The notes under the pieces are model-generated. The model ran no database searches, was not told the DNA's origin, and saw only the letters and a program-made list of their open reading frames with translations. The position numbers and the translations under genes were made by a program. Shown here piece by piece: positions 36,136 through 43,231 of a stretch of 64,000 nucleotides of DNA (the first letter of the stretch is position 1; each line of letters begins with the position of its first letter). Source of the DNA: Bacillus aerolatus (lineage in GTDB: Bacteria; Bacillota; Bacilli; Bacillales; Domibacillaceae); assembly GCF_009183655.1 (NCBI RefSeq), contig NZ_WEIO01000007.1, positions 151,379-215,378 of the forward strand, written 5' to 3'.

Positions 36136-36807
36136 ATGCAAAGTCAAAATTTGCAGGGTGCCCAAGAGCTTTTGTGTATTAATGCAGAGAAAGTATATGA
36201 CTGGGTCATTCTGCAAAATACAGTAAACCAAAACGTTCTTGCAGGCGCTCTAGGTTTACCTGCAGGTTTTAACCCATGTGATCCTAGTGTAACCAACCTT
36301 ACGACAAGATGTTTCTTAGTAGATGAAGATGGAGATCCACTTCCGGTAAATGCTGAGGTTGAGGTGGAGGAAATTGAAGAAAGAGAAGACAGAACGTTCG
36401 TTATTGACGGCGCACTTGTCACGTTACAAAGAGTAACATTTTTAAAGCCTCTATGCGTAAGAGTGGAAATTAGCGGTGTTGCTGGAACAACACCTTTTGT
36501 AGGAGTCACGGATCCTATTGGAATTGAAATACCGGAATCTGTTTTCTTATGTGCACCTGAAGGAACTCGGCTCGTTGTTCGGCTTACGGATGTAGATTGT
36601 AGTGTGCGGATCAATTGTACAGGAACAGATTTTACAAGTATTGATATCGCATTAAATCTTTGCCAAAGCATTCAAACAGTTGCGGACGTGACTTTAGAAT
36701 TGGAGGCGGACTTCTGCGAACCGAGAGACATCCTCATCGAACAATGTCCTGCACCAGTTATTCCGCCTCAATGTCCAGTCTTGTTCCCTGGAATCCCGGG
36801 AGAATAG
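36136..36807 (+). CDS. candidate spore-surface protein, Cys-rich and beta-rich
   Basis: A 223-residue protein without signal peptide. It opens with MQSQNLQGAQELLCINAEKVYDWVIL, a pattern I associate with spore-coat-like proteins of Firmicutes, followed by alternating Val/Thr/Glu strands and about eight spaced Cys (CDP, TRCF, PLCV, FLCA, VDCS, INCT, NLCQ, DFCE, EQCP) and a Pro-rich tail. The Cys spacing suggests disulfide-linked assembly. AAAGGAG precedes the ATG and a sigma-K-like promoter lies upstream. A terminator follows. Exact family not known. Confidence 0.65.
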   Translation: MQSQNLQGAQELLCINAEKVYDWVILQNTVNQNVLAGALGLPAGFNPCDPSVTNLTTRCFLVDEDGDPLPVNAEVEVEEIEEREDRTFVIDGALVTLQRVTFLKPLCVRVEISGVAGTTPFVGVTDPIGIEIPESVFLCAPEGTRLVVRLTDVDCSVRINCTGTDFTSIDIALNLCQSIQTVADVTLELEADFCEPRDILIEQCPAPVIPPQCPVLFPGIPGE

Positions 36808-36831
36808 CAAATAATCATGCCGCATAGAATT

Positions 36832-36865
36832 AAAGAGAGGACCAGAGGACCTTGGTTCTCTCTTT
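36832..36865 (+). terminator. terminator-like stem
   Basis: AAAGAGAGGACCA / TGGTTCTCTCTTT stem between the 36136 and 36889 genes. The T-run is short and included in the stem. Confidence 0.6.
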
Positions 36866-36888
36866 AATACTTTAAGCAGGTGATATGA

Positions 36889-37440
36889 ATGACGAGTAAG
36901 TTGTTAATAGAGTTAGCTCAGGCGATCAATCAGCTGGAAGTGGAAACGAAAGAATTCCTAAATGAATTTCATACGCTTATTGCCTCGGAGAAAAGCAAAC
37001 ATTCGGACATGACAAGCTGTTTTTTTACTCAATCTTTTCTTTTGAATAAGGACGTGGCAGACAAACAAATGATGGTAGGCAGCTTTTCAATTAAGAACAA
37101 CAGCAATCATCCCCTTACTTCTCCGGTTATTTTAATTAAGGTGAAAAGTGATACGGCCATCGACTTTTCAGGGAAATTTGCGCATGCTAAACAAACTGGT
37201 AAAAATCATAATTTTAGCTGGGAACGGTTAGAAGGTGAAGAGGAGGGTGCCCAAATGGATTTTTGGTTAAAACCTATCCGCGTGGAAAAGATCTCTCCTG
37301 GAGAAGTGCTCACTTTTAAAAATTTTCAGATCGGCTTTTCCCTTTTAGAATCCAATAATATTTTAATAGAAGGATTCGCTTATTTTGCAGAGAAAAAATC
37401 CGGTGTTTCGTCTTTAAACACAATTAATATTAATTGTTAA
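36889..37440 (+). CDS. hypothetical protein in the spore-related region
   Basis: A 183-residue protein not assignable to a family. A helical N-terminus (about 1-35) is followed by a beta-rich domain that reads like an immunoglobulin-like sandwich (MMVGSFSIKNNSNHPLTSPVILIKV ... MDFWLKPIRVEKISPGEVLTF). GCAGGTGA precedes the ATG. The next gene starts 12 nt after its stop, so they are probably one operon. Location suggests a spore role, without direct evidence. Confidence 0.6.
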   Translation: MTSKLLIELAQAINQLEVETKEFLNEFHTLIASEKSKHSDMTSCFFTQSFLLNKDVADKQMMVGSFSIKNNSNHPLTSPVILIKVKSDTAIDFSGKFAHAKQTGKNHNFSWERLEGEEEGAQMDFWLKPIRVEKISPGEVLTFKNFQIGFSLLESNNILIEGFAYFAEKKSGVSSLNTININC

Positions 37441-37452
37441 AGGAGGGCATTC

Positions 37453-37764
37453 ATGATTTCAGAGGAAAATAAGGAAATCACCCAATTAATTGAAAAGCTT
37501 GTCACACAAAAGTTGGACGAACACTTGAAACAAAAGAAAGATGATTCAGCAGCCAATAAAGCTAGTACCGTAATAAACGTGGATAACAGCAGTTTATTAT
37601 TGGCCATTTTATATATGATCAATTCAAAAGATAATAGCGGCTGTGATAAATCAAAGCCGGCAAATACAGACGCGGATATAGAGAATTTAATTAAACAAGT
37701 TAAAGATATACGGAAGCGCAATAAAGAGGCCTATCAGGAAATACTTACATCATTGAATGACTAA
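37453..37764 (+). CDS. hypothetical small helical protein
   Basis: A 103-residue protein with two charged helical segments (about 4-35 and 70-100) joined by a hydrophobic stretch (SSLLLAILYMINS). A strong AAAGGAGG lies between the preceding stop and this ATG, so the two genes form an operon. No family recognised. Confidence 0.65.
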   Translation: MISEENKEITQLIEKLVTQKLDEHLKQKKDDSAANKASTVINVDNSSLLLAILYMINSKDNSGCDKSKPANTDADIENLIKQVKDIRKRNKEAYQEILTSLND

Positions 37765-37872
37765 TATGTAAAAATGAGGAATATTCGTTTTAATTTAATT
37801 GATATTCATCCAATCCAATTTTCAAACAAAACATATATATATATTGGATACCTATTATTGAAAGAGGTGAGG

Positions 37873-38022
37873 ATGTTGTCAGCAAACAGATCTAATGGAT
37901 CTATTCAGAAAGCCAAAAAAGGGGGCTGTGGATGCGGATGGAACAAGTACTCATCAAAAAACCCTACTGTTGTAAATACTAAAGGCCAAAAGGTAATTAG
38001 AGCGTATCCTAAAAATAATTAA
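37873..38022 (+). CDS. small Gly/Cys protein
   Basis: A 49-residue basic protein with a central GGCGCGW motif between Lys-rich flanks and an NTKGQKVIRAYPKNN tail. AGAGGTGAGG precedes ATG 37873; the longer frame from 37774 has no ribosome site. The Cys pair could bind metal or form cross-links. It sits after two unknown genes in the spore-related region. Function unknown. Confidence 0.6.
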   Translation: MLSANRSNGSIQKAKKGGCGCGWNKYSSKNPTVVNTKGQKVIRAYPKNN

Positions 38023-38110
38023 CTGCTATTCCAGCGATCGTATATAAGACTATTCTAAATTCTTCAGTCTTCTGCCGGGGGTTAATTGGAGCATGGAGCG
38101 CATCAGTCAT
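38009..38110 (-). CDS. possible 33-residue peptide
   Basis: On the minus strand GGAAAGAGG precedes an ATG opening a 33-codon frame (begins MTDALHAPINPRQKTEEF, ends in a hydrophobic TIAGIAVNYF). It overlaps the 3' end of the 37873 gene convergently by 14 nt. The rest of 38111-38407 shows no gene. Confidence 0.3.
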   Translation of the reverse strand: MTDALHAPINPRQKTEEFRIVLYTIAGIAVNYF

Positions 38111-38407
38111 TATAAATCCTCTTTCCATATATATAACGTATTTCAATCTGCAATGCTCATAATCCCCAGGTCTATTCTTTTCTAGAACCTTTTTGTCAGT
38201 TCGATATGTATATGACCAAACAGCTGTAAGTGTTCACTTCAATTAAATCATTAATAAGTATTGATCATAGATATATGGATTGTTATGATCATTTATTTTG
38301 GACAAGCTGTTGTAGGTTAAAAAAAAGAATGAGTATATTTCAATCATTAGCCTAATAGATATAAAACAGCTTTAAGTTTTCAAAAAATGTTTTCAGGAGG
38401 GGTTAGT

Positions 38408-38734
38408 ATGAACGCAACGTATGAAGAATGTTTACAGGCTTGTCTGGACTGCCTGGAGGCTTGTAACGTTCGTTATAATGCGTACTTAAACAAAGATGAT
38501 TTGAAAATGATGGCTAGTTGTATTCGGCTAGACAGAGAATGCGCGGACGCTTGCGCCCTTGCAGTGAAAGCTTTGCAGTTCGACAGCCCCTTTGCCGCTC
38601 AAATTTGCCAGCTCTGCGCTGATATTTGTGAAGCGTGTGGAAAAGAGTATGAAAAATACAAGTATGAACATTGCCAAAAACGCGCAGAAGTCTGTTTTAA
38701 ATGCGCAGAAGCCTGCCGCAAAACGACCGCTTAA
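38408..38734 (+). CDS. Csp-like four-helix copper-storage protein (YhjQ/DUF326 type)
   Basis: A 108-residue cytosolic helical bundle with about 13 Cys in CxxxC-like spacing on the helices (LQACLDCLEAC, CIRLDRECADAC, CQLCADICEAC, CFKCAEAC). This is the pattern of copper storage protein Csp3 and B. subtilis YhjQ, whose bundle core binds many Cu(I) ions. ATG at 38408 follows AGGAGGGG; the frame from 38387 is too long. Single gene with its own terminator. Confidence 0.88.
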   Translation: MNATYEECLQACLDCLEACNVRYNAYLNKDDLKMMASCIRLDRECADACALAVKALQFDSPFAAQICQLCADICEACGKEYEKYKYEHCQKRAEVCFKCAEACRKTTA

Positions 38735-38768
38735 AATCATTTAAAGGCCGCTTATAAAGATTGAGCTG

Positions 38769-38798
38769 GGCTGTCGAGGATTTCTCGACAGCCTTTCT
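38769..38798 (+). terminator. terminator of the Csp-like gene
   Basis: GGCTGTCGAG / CTCGACAGCC followed by TTTC. Confidence 0.8.
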
Positions 38799-38928
38799 AT
38801 TGTTCATTCACACAACTACACTTGACCATAAAAGCGGTTGTACATACTGTTTCATTATTTTTAACAGAAATATAGGGTGTATATCTATTCATGTGTTAAC
38901 TAATCGGATAGCGTTTTTAAAACATAAA

Positions 38929-38961
38929 GAAGCCACCGTTTTGGCAGTAGACGGTGGTTTC
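38929..38961 (-). terminator. terminator of the YheC/YheD-like gene
   Basis: GAAACCACCGT / ACGGTGGCTTC stem read on the minus strand, with a T-rich tail. Confidence 0.7.
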
Positions 38962-38966
38962 TGGTG

Positions 38967-39995
38967 TTAACGATTGTTTTTCGCCAAATAAGCGGCATAA
39001 TGAATGGTATTTCTTGCGACATCTAATTCTAAATTAAAAATGTTAGGCGGGCCGGGCCGCCAATTCACTTCGAATATCCATAGTTTCCGTTTTTGGTCAA
39101 TGCCAACATCAATTCCTAATTCATCAAAAGAATCATTTTTATATAAAGATTCAAAATGGCTAGGGAAGTTTAGTGCGAACCACTCCAACTGCCGCTGGAT
39201 ATCATACCAGGAATCATCAAACTCTGCTTGTAAAAACTTATCCGTAAAGGCGCTGTAACCTCCGCTGCCCATGTTTGATGTGATCGTTCCTAATGGTCCA
39301 ATTCTTGGATAAATGGAGGTGATCACCCATTTTCCTTCGCCGTTTTTTTGCACGTGCAATCTGAAATCATACACATGGCCAGATTTTATTTTACAAGAAA
39401 TAAACGGCTGCACTAAATAAGAATGCTCTTGCATTTTAGAGGATAGGAAATCAAGCAAACCTTGCTTATTAACAATTGATTCTTTTCCTTGGTCATTTAT
39501 TTTATATTGATTTTTTCCATTTTCCTCGATAAAGGCAATTCCATCTCCTTGATGGCCGGACACGGGTTTAATAATAATTTTTGAGTGTTTTTGAATCATG
39601 GCAAGACAGTCGTGGTCACTTGTTAAATTATAAGTAGGAATAACATAGGGCTCAAACTCTTTCCCGCTTACAATTCTGTTGTGTACGGATAATTTATTTC
39701 CAATTGAGTGGCTTGTGAATGGAATTTTACTGGACAATTCATCAACGATCCGCTCAGCTTTATCGCTCATTGGCGGGCTTGCATTAAAAATGACATCGGG
39801 ATAAGGGAACTCTTTATCATGCCAATTACCATTTTCATATACTTTTCCTAGTATCCGTTGCTTTTTTACATTTACTTTTCCCGGGGTGAAATAAAAAAAA
39901 TGAACACCTTCAGCTTTTGCTACAGCAGCATACGCATATGCCTTCTTTACATTTCTCGGATCTGCCCGGTGATGGAGCATTCCAATTAAGACCAT
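38967..39995 (-). CDS. YheC/YheD-family ATP-grasp protein (spore coat associated)
   Basis: A 342-residue ATP-grasp enzyme of the YheC/YheD family, found in spore formers and associated with the endospore coat. Motifs: KIIIKPVSGHQGDGI (nucleotide-binding Lys/Gly loop, about 155-170), VQPFI, DFRLHVQKNG, and the metal-binding WIFEVNWRPGPP near 305. The chemistry is presumably ligation of a carboxylate to an amine; substrates unknown. ATG at 39995 is chosen because GAGGGAG is too close to the ATG 12 nt upstream of it. It is divergent from another ATP-grasp gene. Confidence 0.85.
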   Translation of the reverse strand: MVLIGMLHHRADPRNVKKAYAYAAVAKAEGVHFFYFTPGKVNVKKQRILGKVYENGNWHDKEFPYPDVIFNASPPMSDKAERIVDELSSKIPFTSHSIGNKLSVHNRIVSGKEFEPYVIPTYNLTSDHDCLAMIQKHSKIIIKPVSGHQGDGIAFIEENGKNQYKINDQGKESIVNKQGLLDFLSSKMQEHSYLVQPFISCKIKSGHVYDFRLHVQKNGEGKWVITSIYPRIGPLGTITSNMGSGGYSAFTDKFLQAEFDDSWYDIQRQLEWFALNFPSHFESLYKNDSFDELGIDVGIDQKRKLWIFEVNWRPGPPNIFNLELDVARNTIHYAAYLAKNNR

Positions 39996-40121
39996 AACGT
40001 GTTTCATCTCCCTCTCTGATGGGAGTTTCATTATGAAAACTGCCCATTTTGTCATCAGCCTAGAACAAACTTCGTCCTTTCTTATATTCTGTTTATATAT
40101 AGATAAAGGAGTTAAACCCTA

Positions 40122-40187
40122 ATGAAAACCTATGATGATGGGATGATGAATATAACTTATGAAAACTCTTATTTTTATTGGGAGTAA
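40122..40187 (+). CDS. possible 21-residue leader frame overlapping the ATP-grasp start
   Basis: AAAGGAG and ATG 40122 open a 21-codon frame (MKTYDDGMMNITYENSYFYW...) that runs out of frame into the first 29 nt of the ATP-grasp gene. It takes the only good ribosome site, so it may couple or attenuate translation, or be the trace of a 37-bp insertion. Confidence 0.35.
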   Translation: MKTYDDGMMNITYENSYFYWE

Positions 40188-41415
40188 TAAATCCGGGTCA
40201 AGTAGAGAGGCAATTAAAGCGGCAGAACGACTAGGTTTCTTTACTGTATTATTAACGGATAGGGAATTATTCCTGAAACAAAGACTTGAATTTCCGGATG
40301 TCCATCAAATGATTCTGGCAAATTTGACTGACAATGATCAATTGATAGAAAAGATCAAAGAAATACAAACTCAAGGAAAGCAAATAGTAGCCATTTTAAG
40401 CTTTATCGATCCTTTTGTTCATGTAGCAGCGGCCTTGTCAAAAGAGTTTTGTTCGAGCACCGTTTCTCCTGAACCGATTCAACTAATGGAGGATAAAATT
40501 TTAACTCATGAACTTCTTAAAGGCCTCCCAGTGTCTCCGTATTTTGCAAAATATACACAAGGTAATAGCTTAAGTGACTTTATTCGAGAACAAAAGGAGG
40601 ATTTGCCTCTCGTTGTAAAATCTCCTATATCGACCGGATCAAAAGATGTTTTATTTGCAAAAAATAAGAAAAAATTAAAAAAGGCCATTAAAAAATTATT
40701 AAAAAAAGAAAATGAAGAGGTTTTGGTAGAAGAATATTTAGAGGGACCTCAATATTTAATTGAAGCTTTAGTGCATAATGGAAAAGTTCATATTGTCGCT
40801 ATTATCGAACAAGAGATTACATTTTTTAAACGCTTTATTGTTACCGGCTACTGTTTGTTGGCCGACATGGAGAAGTCTTTTTATAATAACCTCTCTAAAG
40901 CGGTGAACACCATTTTAGAACAATTTGAAATGAAAAATGGGGCCTGTCATCTGGAAATGAGATTAGTTAATGGTGAATGGAAATTGGTCGAAGTGAACCC
41001 GAGAATATCGGGCGGTGCCATGAATCGTATGATTGAAATAGCCTGTGGAGTTAACTTAGTGGAAGAAACGATTAAAGTATTTTTGGGTCAGGAACCAAAT
41101 CTTGTAAAAAGGTATAATCAATTTGTATACACACATTATTTAACTGTTGACTCTAGAGGAGAATTAATGAAGGTAACAGGAAAAAATCGCTGTTCACGAA
41201 CTCCTGGGGTAGAAGAGGTGTTTATCAAGCCTAAAAAAGGAAAAATATTACAAACCCCTTTGTCCATGGGTGATCGTTACGGTTACGTCATAGCATCTTC
41301 AAAGGTAAAAGAAGAAGCAATAAAAATTGCGAAAGAATCCGCCACGGAAATAAAATTTCATCTTAAACCACTCGAAATTTCTGAAAAGAGGATTCGTGAA
41401 AGAAGAGGTAAATAA
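40159..41415 (+). CDS. ATP-grasp carboxylate-amine ligase
   Basis: A 418-residue ATP-grasp ligase of the PurK/biotin-carboxylase/BacD-like branch. An N-terminal Rossmann-like domain (MKTLIFIGSNKSGSS), then the ATP-binding part LPLVVKSPISTGSKDV (about 152-167), EEYLEGPQYLIEAL, HLEMRLVNGEWKLVEVNPRISGG (metal/ATP site, about 275-300) and a C-terminal lid. It likely joins an amino acid or other carboxylate to an amine. There is no Shine-Dalgarno sequence directly before ATG 40159 and an in-frame stop lies 6 nt upstream. A shortened decayed copy follows at 41508. Confidence 0.82.
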   Translation: MKTLIFIGSNKSGSSREAIKAAERLGFFTVLLTDRELFLKQRLEFPDVHQMILANLTDNDQLIEKIKEIQTQGKQIVAILSFIDPFVHVAAALSKEFCSSTVSPEPIQLMEDKILTHELLKGLPVSPYFAKYTQGNSLSDFIREQKEDLPLVVKSPISTGSKDVLFAKNKKKLKKAIKKLLKKENEEVLVEEYLEGPQYLIEALVHNGKVHIVAIIEQEITFFKRFIVTGYCLLADMEKSFYNNLSKAVNTILEQFEMKNGACHLEMRLVNGEWKLVEVNPRISGGAMNRMIEIACGVNLVEETIKVFLGQEPNLVKRYNQFVYTHYLTVDSRGELMKVTGKNRCSRTPGVEEVFIKPKKGKILQTPLSMGDRYGYVIASSKVKEEAIKIAKESATEIKFHLKPLEISEKRIRERRGK

Positions 41416-41474
41416 ATTGATCATTACCACCATCATTATCCGGGGCATCGCATGGAGAGGGGAACGAATAAAAT

Positions 41475-41508
41475 GAAAAGCTGCCGGAAATCTCCGGCAG
41501 CTTTTTTA
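41475..41508 (+). terminator. terminator of the ATP-grasp gene
   Basis: GAAAAGCTGCCGGA / TCCGGCAGCTTTTTT stem-loop. Confidence 0.85.
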
Positions 41509-41712
41509 TATTCTGTTTATATACAGATAAAGGAGCGAAACCTTACTGAAAGGGAATCATTCTTGGAGCAGAGGCTTGAATTTCCAGATGTCCATCAAAT
41601 GATTTGGACAAAATTGACGGATAACGATCAATTAATTGCCAATATAAAAGAAATACAAAAACAAGGAAAGCAAATAACAGCTATCAAAGAAATCAAGTTT
41701 CATTTTGAATGA
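41508..41712 (+). pseudogene. decayed, internally deleted copy of the ATP-grasp gene
   Basis: TATATTCTGTTTATATACAG (41508) repeats the upstream region of the 40159 gene (40084), including the AAAGGAG. Then RESFLEQRLEFPDVHQMI and KLTDNDQLIANIKEIQKQGK match residues about 35-78 of the intact enzyme, and the frame jumps to KEIKFHF, matching its C-terminal TEIKFHL. Start codon, ATP site and most of the enzyme are missing. Confidence 0.8.
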
Positions 41713-41744
41713 CTGTGAAATTTTTGAACAAATCACGTTAAAAA

Positions 41745-41782
41745 GCATCTGCCAAGCTAATATAATCCCGGCAGATGCCTTA
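41745..41782. terminator. bidirectional terminator
   Basis: GCATCTGCC ... GGCAGATGC stem with T-rich tracts on both sides. Confidence 0.75.
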
Positions 41783-41783
41783 T

Positions 41784-42542
41784 TTATTTTTGTCGATTCA
41801 AAACGTACTCCAATCCAGCATGTGGAGTATTAAATGTACGAACATTGATATTTAGGACACCAATGGACATAGCTAATTCAGGAGTAATACCAACGATAAT
41901 GCATTCAGTTCCAATTAAGTTTAAACAATCATTTAATCTTTGAAGGTGTTCCCTTATTTCTTCATCGAAACTATACAAGCCGCTCAGATCTATTAATGCA
42001 AATTGAATGCCATGCGCCGCACACTCTTTTAAAACGGAAGAAATAAGCCTATTTGCACGTTCAGCATCAATTTCCCCTATGAGGGGCAATGCGATCGTTT
42101 TTTTCCATATTTTCAAAATTGGAACGGATAATGCTTGTATTAGCTTTTCGTTTTTCTTCTCTTCTTCTGCTTTTGTCGTTACATCCATGAGAATGACAAC
42201 GTATCCTACAAGATCATGATCATCGTTTCTTATTGGTGTGATGACAATATCAGCTGCATAAAGGTCGCGAATAGTAATGCGGGCTTGGTGGCCGCTAGTA
42301 AGTTCGTCCATAATTTTTTGCTGGACCTCTGGTTGGGCATGAAATGTGCTCATATTCTGACCAATGATGTCTTCAGCGCCGGGAAGACCGTATAAAGGTG
42401 CGACAGCCGATAGAAGTTTGACGGCATGTGAATTCATCCAGCATATATTGTAATCCTTATCAGCAATAATAATATTTTCCCCTATACTGTCCAGCGCCTG
42501 AAAAAGAGAAATATTACTTGGGATTTGACCAATTGAATTCAT
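41784..42542 (-). CDS. PAS-STAS protein (RsbR/YtvA-like)
   Basis: A 252-residue protein with an N-terminal PAS domain (about 12-125; ALDSIGENIIIADKDYNICWMN) and a C-terminal STAS domain (about 140-250; IPLIGEIDAERANRLI ... FALIDLSGLYSFDEEI). This is the architecture of stressosome RsbR paralogues and YtvA. The LOV cysteine motif NCRFLQ is absent, so it is not a blue-light sensor of the YtvA type. The STAS domain usually carries phospho-Thr/Ser sites; DLSGLYS is in that place. Start ATG with AAAAGGTGG. Isolated gene. Confidence 0.85.
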   Translation of the reverse strand: MNSIGQIPSNISLFQALDSIGENIIIADKDYNICWMNSHAVKLLSAVAPLYGLPGAEDIIGQNMSTFHAQPEVQQKIMDELTSGHQARITIRDLYAADIVITPIRNDDHDLVGYVVILMDVTTKAEEEKKNEKLIQALSVPILKIWKKTIALPLIGEIDAERANRLISSVLKECAAHGIQFALIDLSGLYSFDEEIREHLQRLNDCLNLIGTECIIVGITPELAMSIGVLNINVRTFNTPHAGLEYVLNRQK

Positions 42543-42581
42543 TTTTTTCCACCTTTTTTTCCACTTTATTGATTTAATTAC

Positions 42582-42590
42582 TTAATTATA
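42582..42590 (-). promoter_or_regulatory. extended -10 promoter of the PAS-STAS gene
   Basis: Read on the minus strand: TG-T-TATAAT, about 40 bp upstream of the ATG. The -35 is not evident. Confidence 0.45.
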
Positions 42591-42685
42591 ACATAGGCTT
42601 TTTGCAATCGATAATGGGACGGACACATATTGAAGGTATGTAGAATAAGGTAAAGGGCAGGAAGTAAGTGAAGGGGGCAATTATT

Positions 42686-43024
42686 TTGCATTATCAAAAC
42701 TTTAACTTTGATGAAGAGCCGTTTTTTTCAGAAGCTCAGTTAGAGGACATAGAAATGGTGGATGAAAGACAGCAGCCCTATGGTATGCAGCATTATCCAC
42801 AACAACAATATCATTACCAGCCATATCACTATCCACACCATCAGCAGCCGTATCATCACTATCCATATCCGAGACCGAGACCAAGACCAAGACCAATACA
42901 TTATTATCCATATTACCCTTATCACTATCCTTATCATCACCATCACCATCATCCGCACCACCAGCATTACTCACAACAATACCCGCATCAGATGGGTCAT
43001 CGCGTGGATGGGTGGAACGAGTAA
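42686..43024 (+). CDS. His/Tyr/Pro-rich low-complexity protein, candidate coat protein
   Basis: A 112-residue protein. A short acidic head (HYQNFNFDEEPFFSEAQLEDIEM) is followed by a tail composed almost only of His, Tyr, Pro and Gln with a PRPRPRPRP run and a block of six His. Such sequences occur in spore coat proteins and can bind metals or be cross-linked through tyrosine. The start is TTG 42686, 9 nt after AAGGGGG. A terminator follows. The assignment to the coat is by composition and location only. Confidence 0.65.
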   Translation: MHYQNFNFDEEPFFSEAQLEDIEMVDERQQPYGMQHYPQQQYHYQPYHYPHHQQPYHHYPYPRPRPRPRPIHYYPYYPYHYPYHHHHHHPHHQHYSQQYPHQMGHRVDGWNE

Positions 43025-43029
43025 ATGGA

Positions 43030-43060
43030 AAAACTGCCGAAGATCTCCGGCAGTTTTTTT
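43030..43060 (+). terminator. terminator
   Basis: AAAACTGCCG / CCGGCAGTTTTTTT stem-loop after the His/Tyr/Pro-rich gene. Confidence 0.8.
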
Positions 43061-43183
43061 GGTGAGACAGAGCTGACACTTCAGCACAGATTTGAAAATT
43101 AAGAATGTATATGTGCCATGCTAGCGACGATAGATCGAAAAAATGAAAAAGTAGTGTTTTGTCCAATTCTAATTCAATATTTT

Positions 43184-43192
43184 CCATATTAT
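43184..43192 (+). promoter_or_regulatory. sigma-K-like -10 of the amidase-glucosaminidase gene
   Basis: CATATTATA fits CATAnnnTA, about 40 bp upstream of the ATG. The -35 AC is not clear. In B. subtilis the related cwlC is sigma-K controlled. Confidence 0.45.
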
Positions 43193-43231
43193 ATAAATGT
43201 AAGATCATTTTAATAGAATGGAGGATATTTG

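Noticed and set aside
41452..41712. Reading 41452-41712 as an intact 86-residue gene
   Set aside because: Its first part covers the terminator of the upstream gene; the rest matches disjoined parts of the ATP-grasp enzyme, so it is a remnant.
41784..42542. Blue-light receptor YtvA
   Set aside because: PAS-STAS layout fits, but the LOV cysteine motif (NCRFLQ) is missing.
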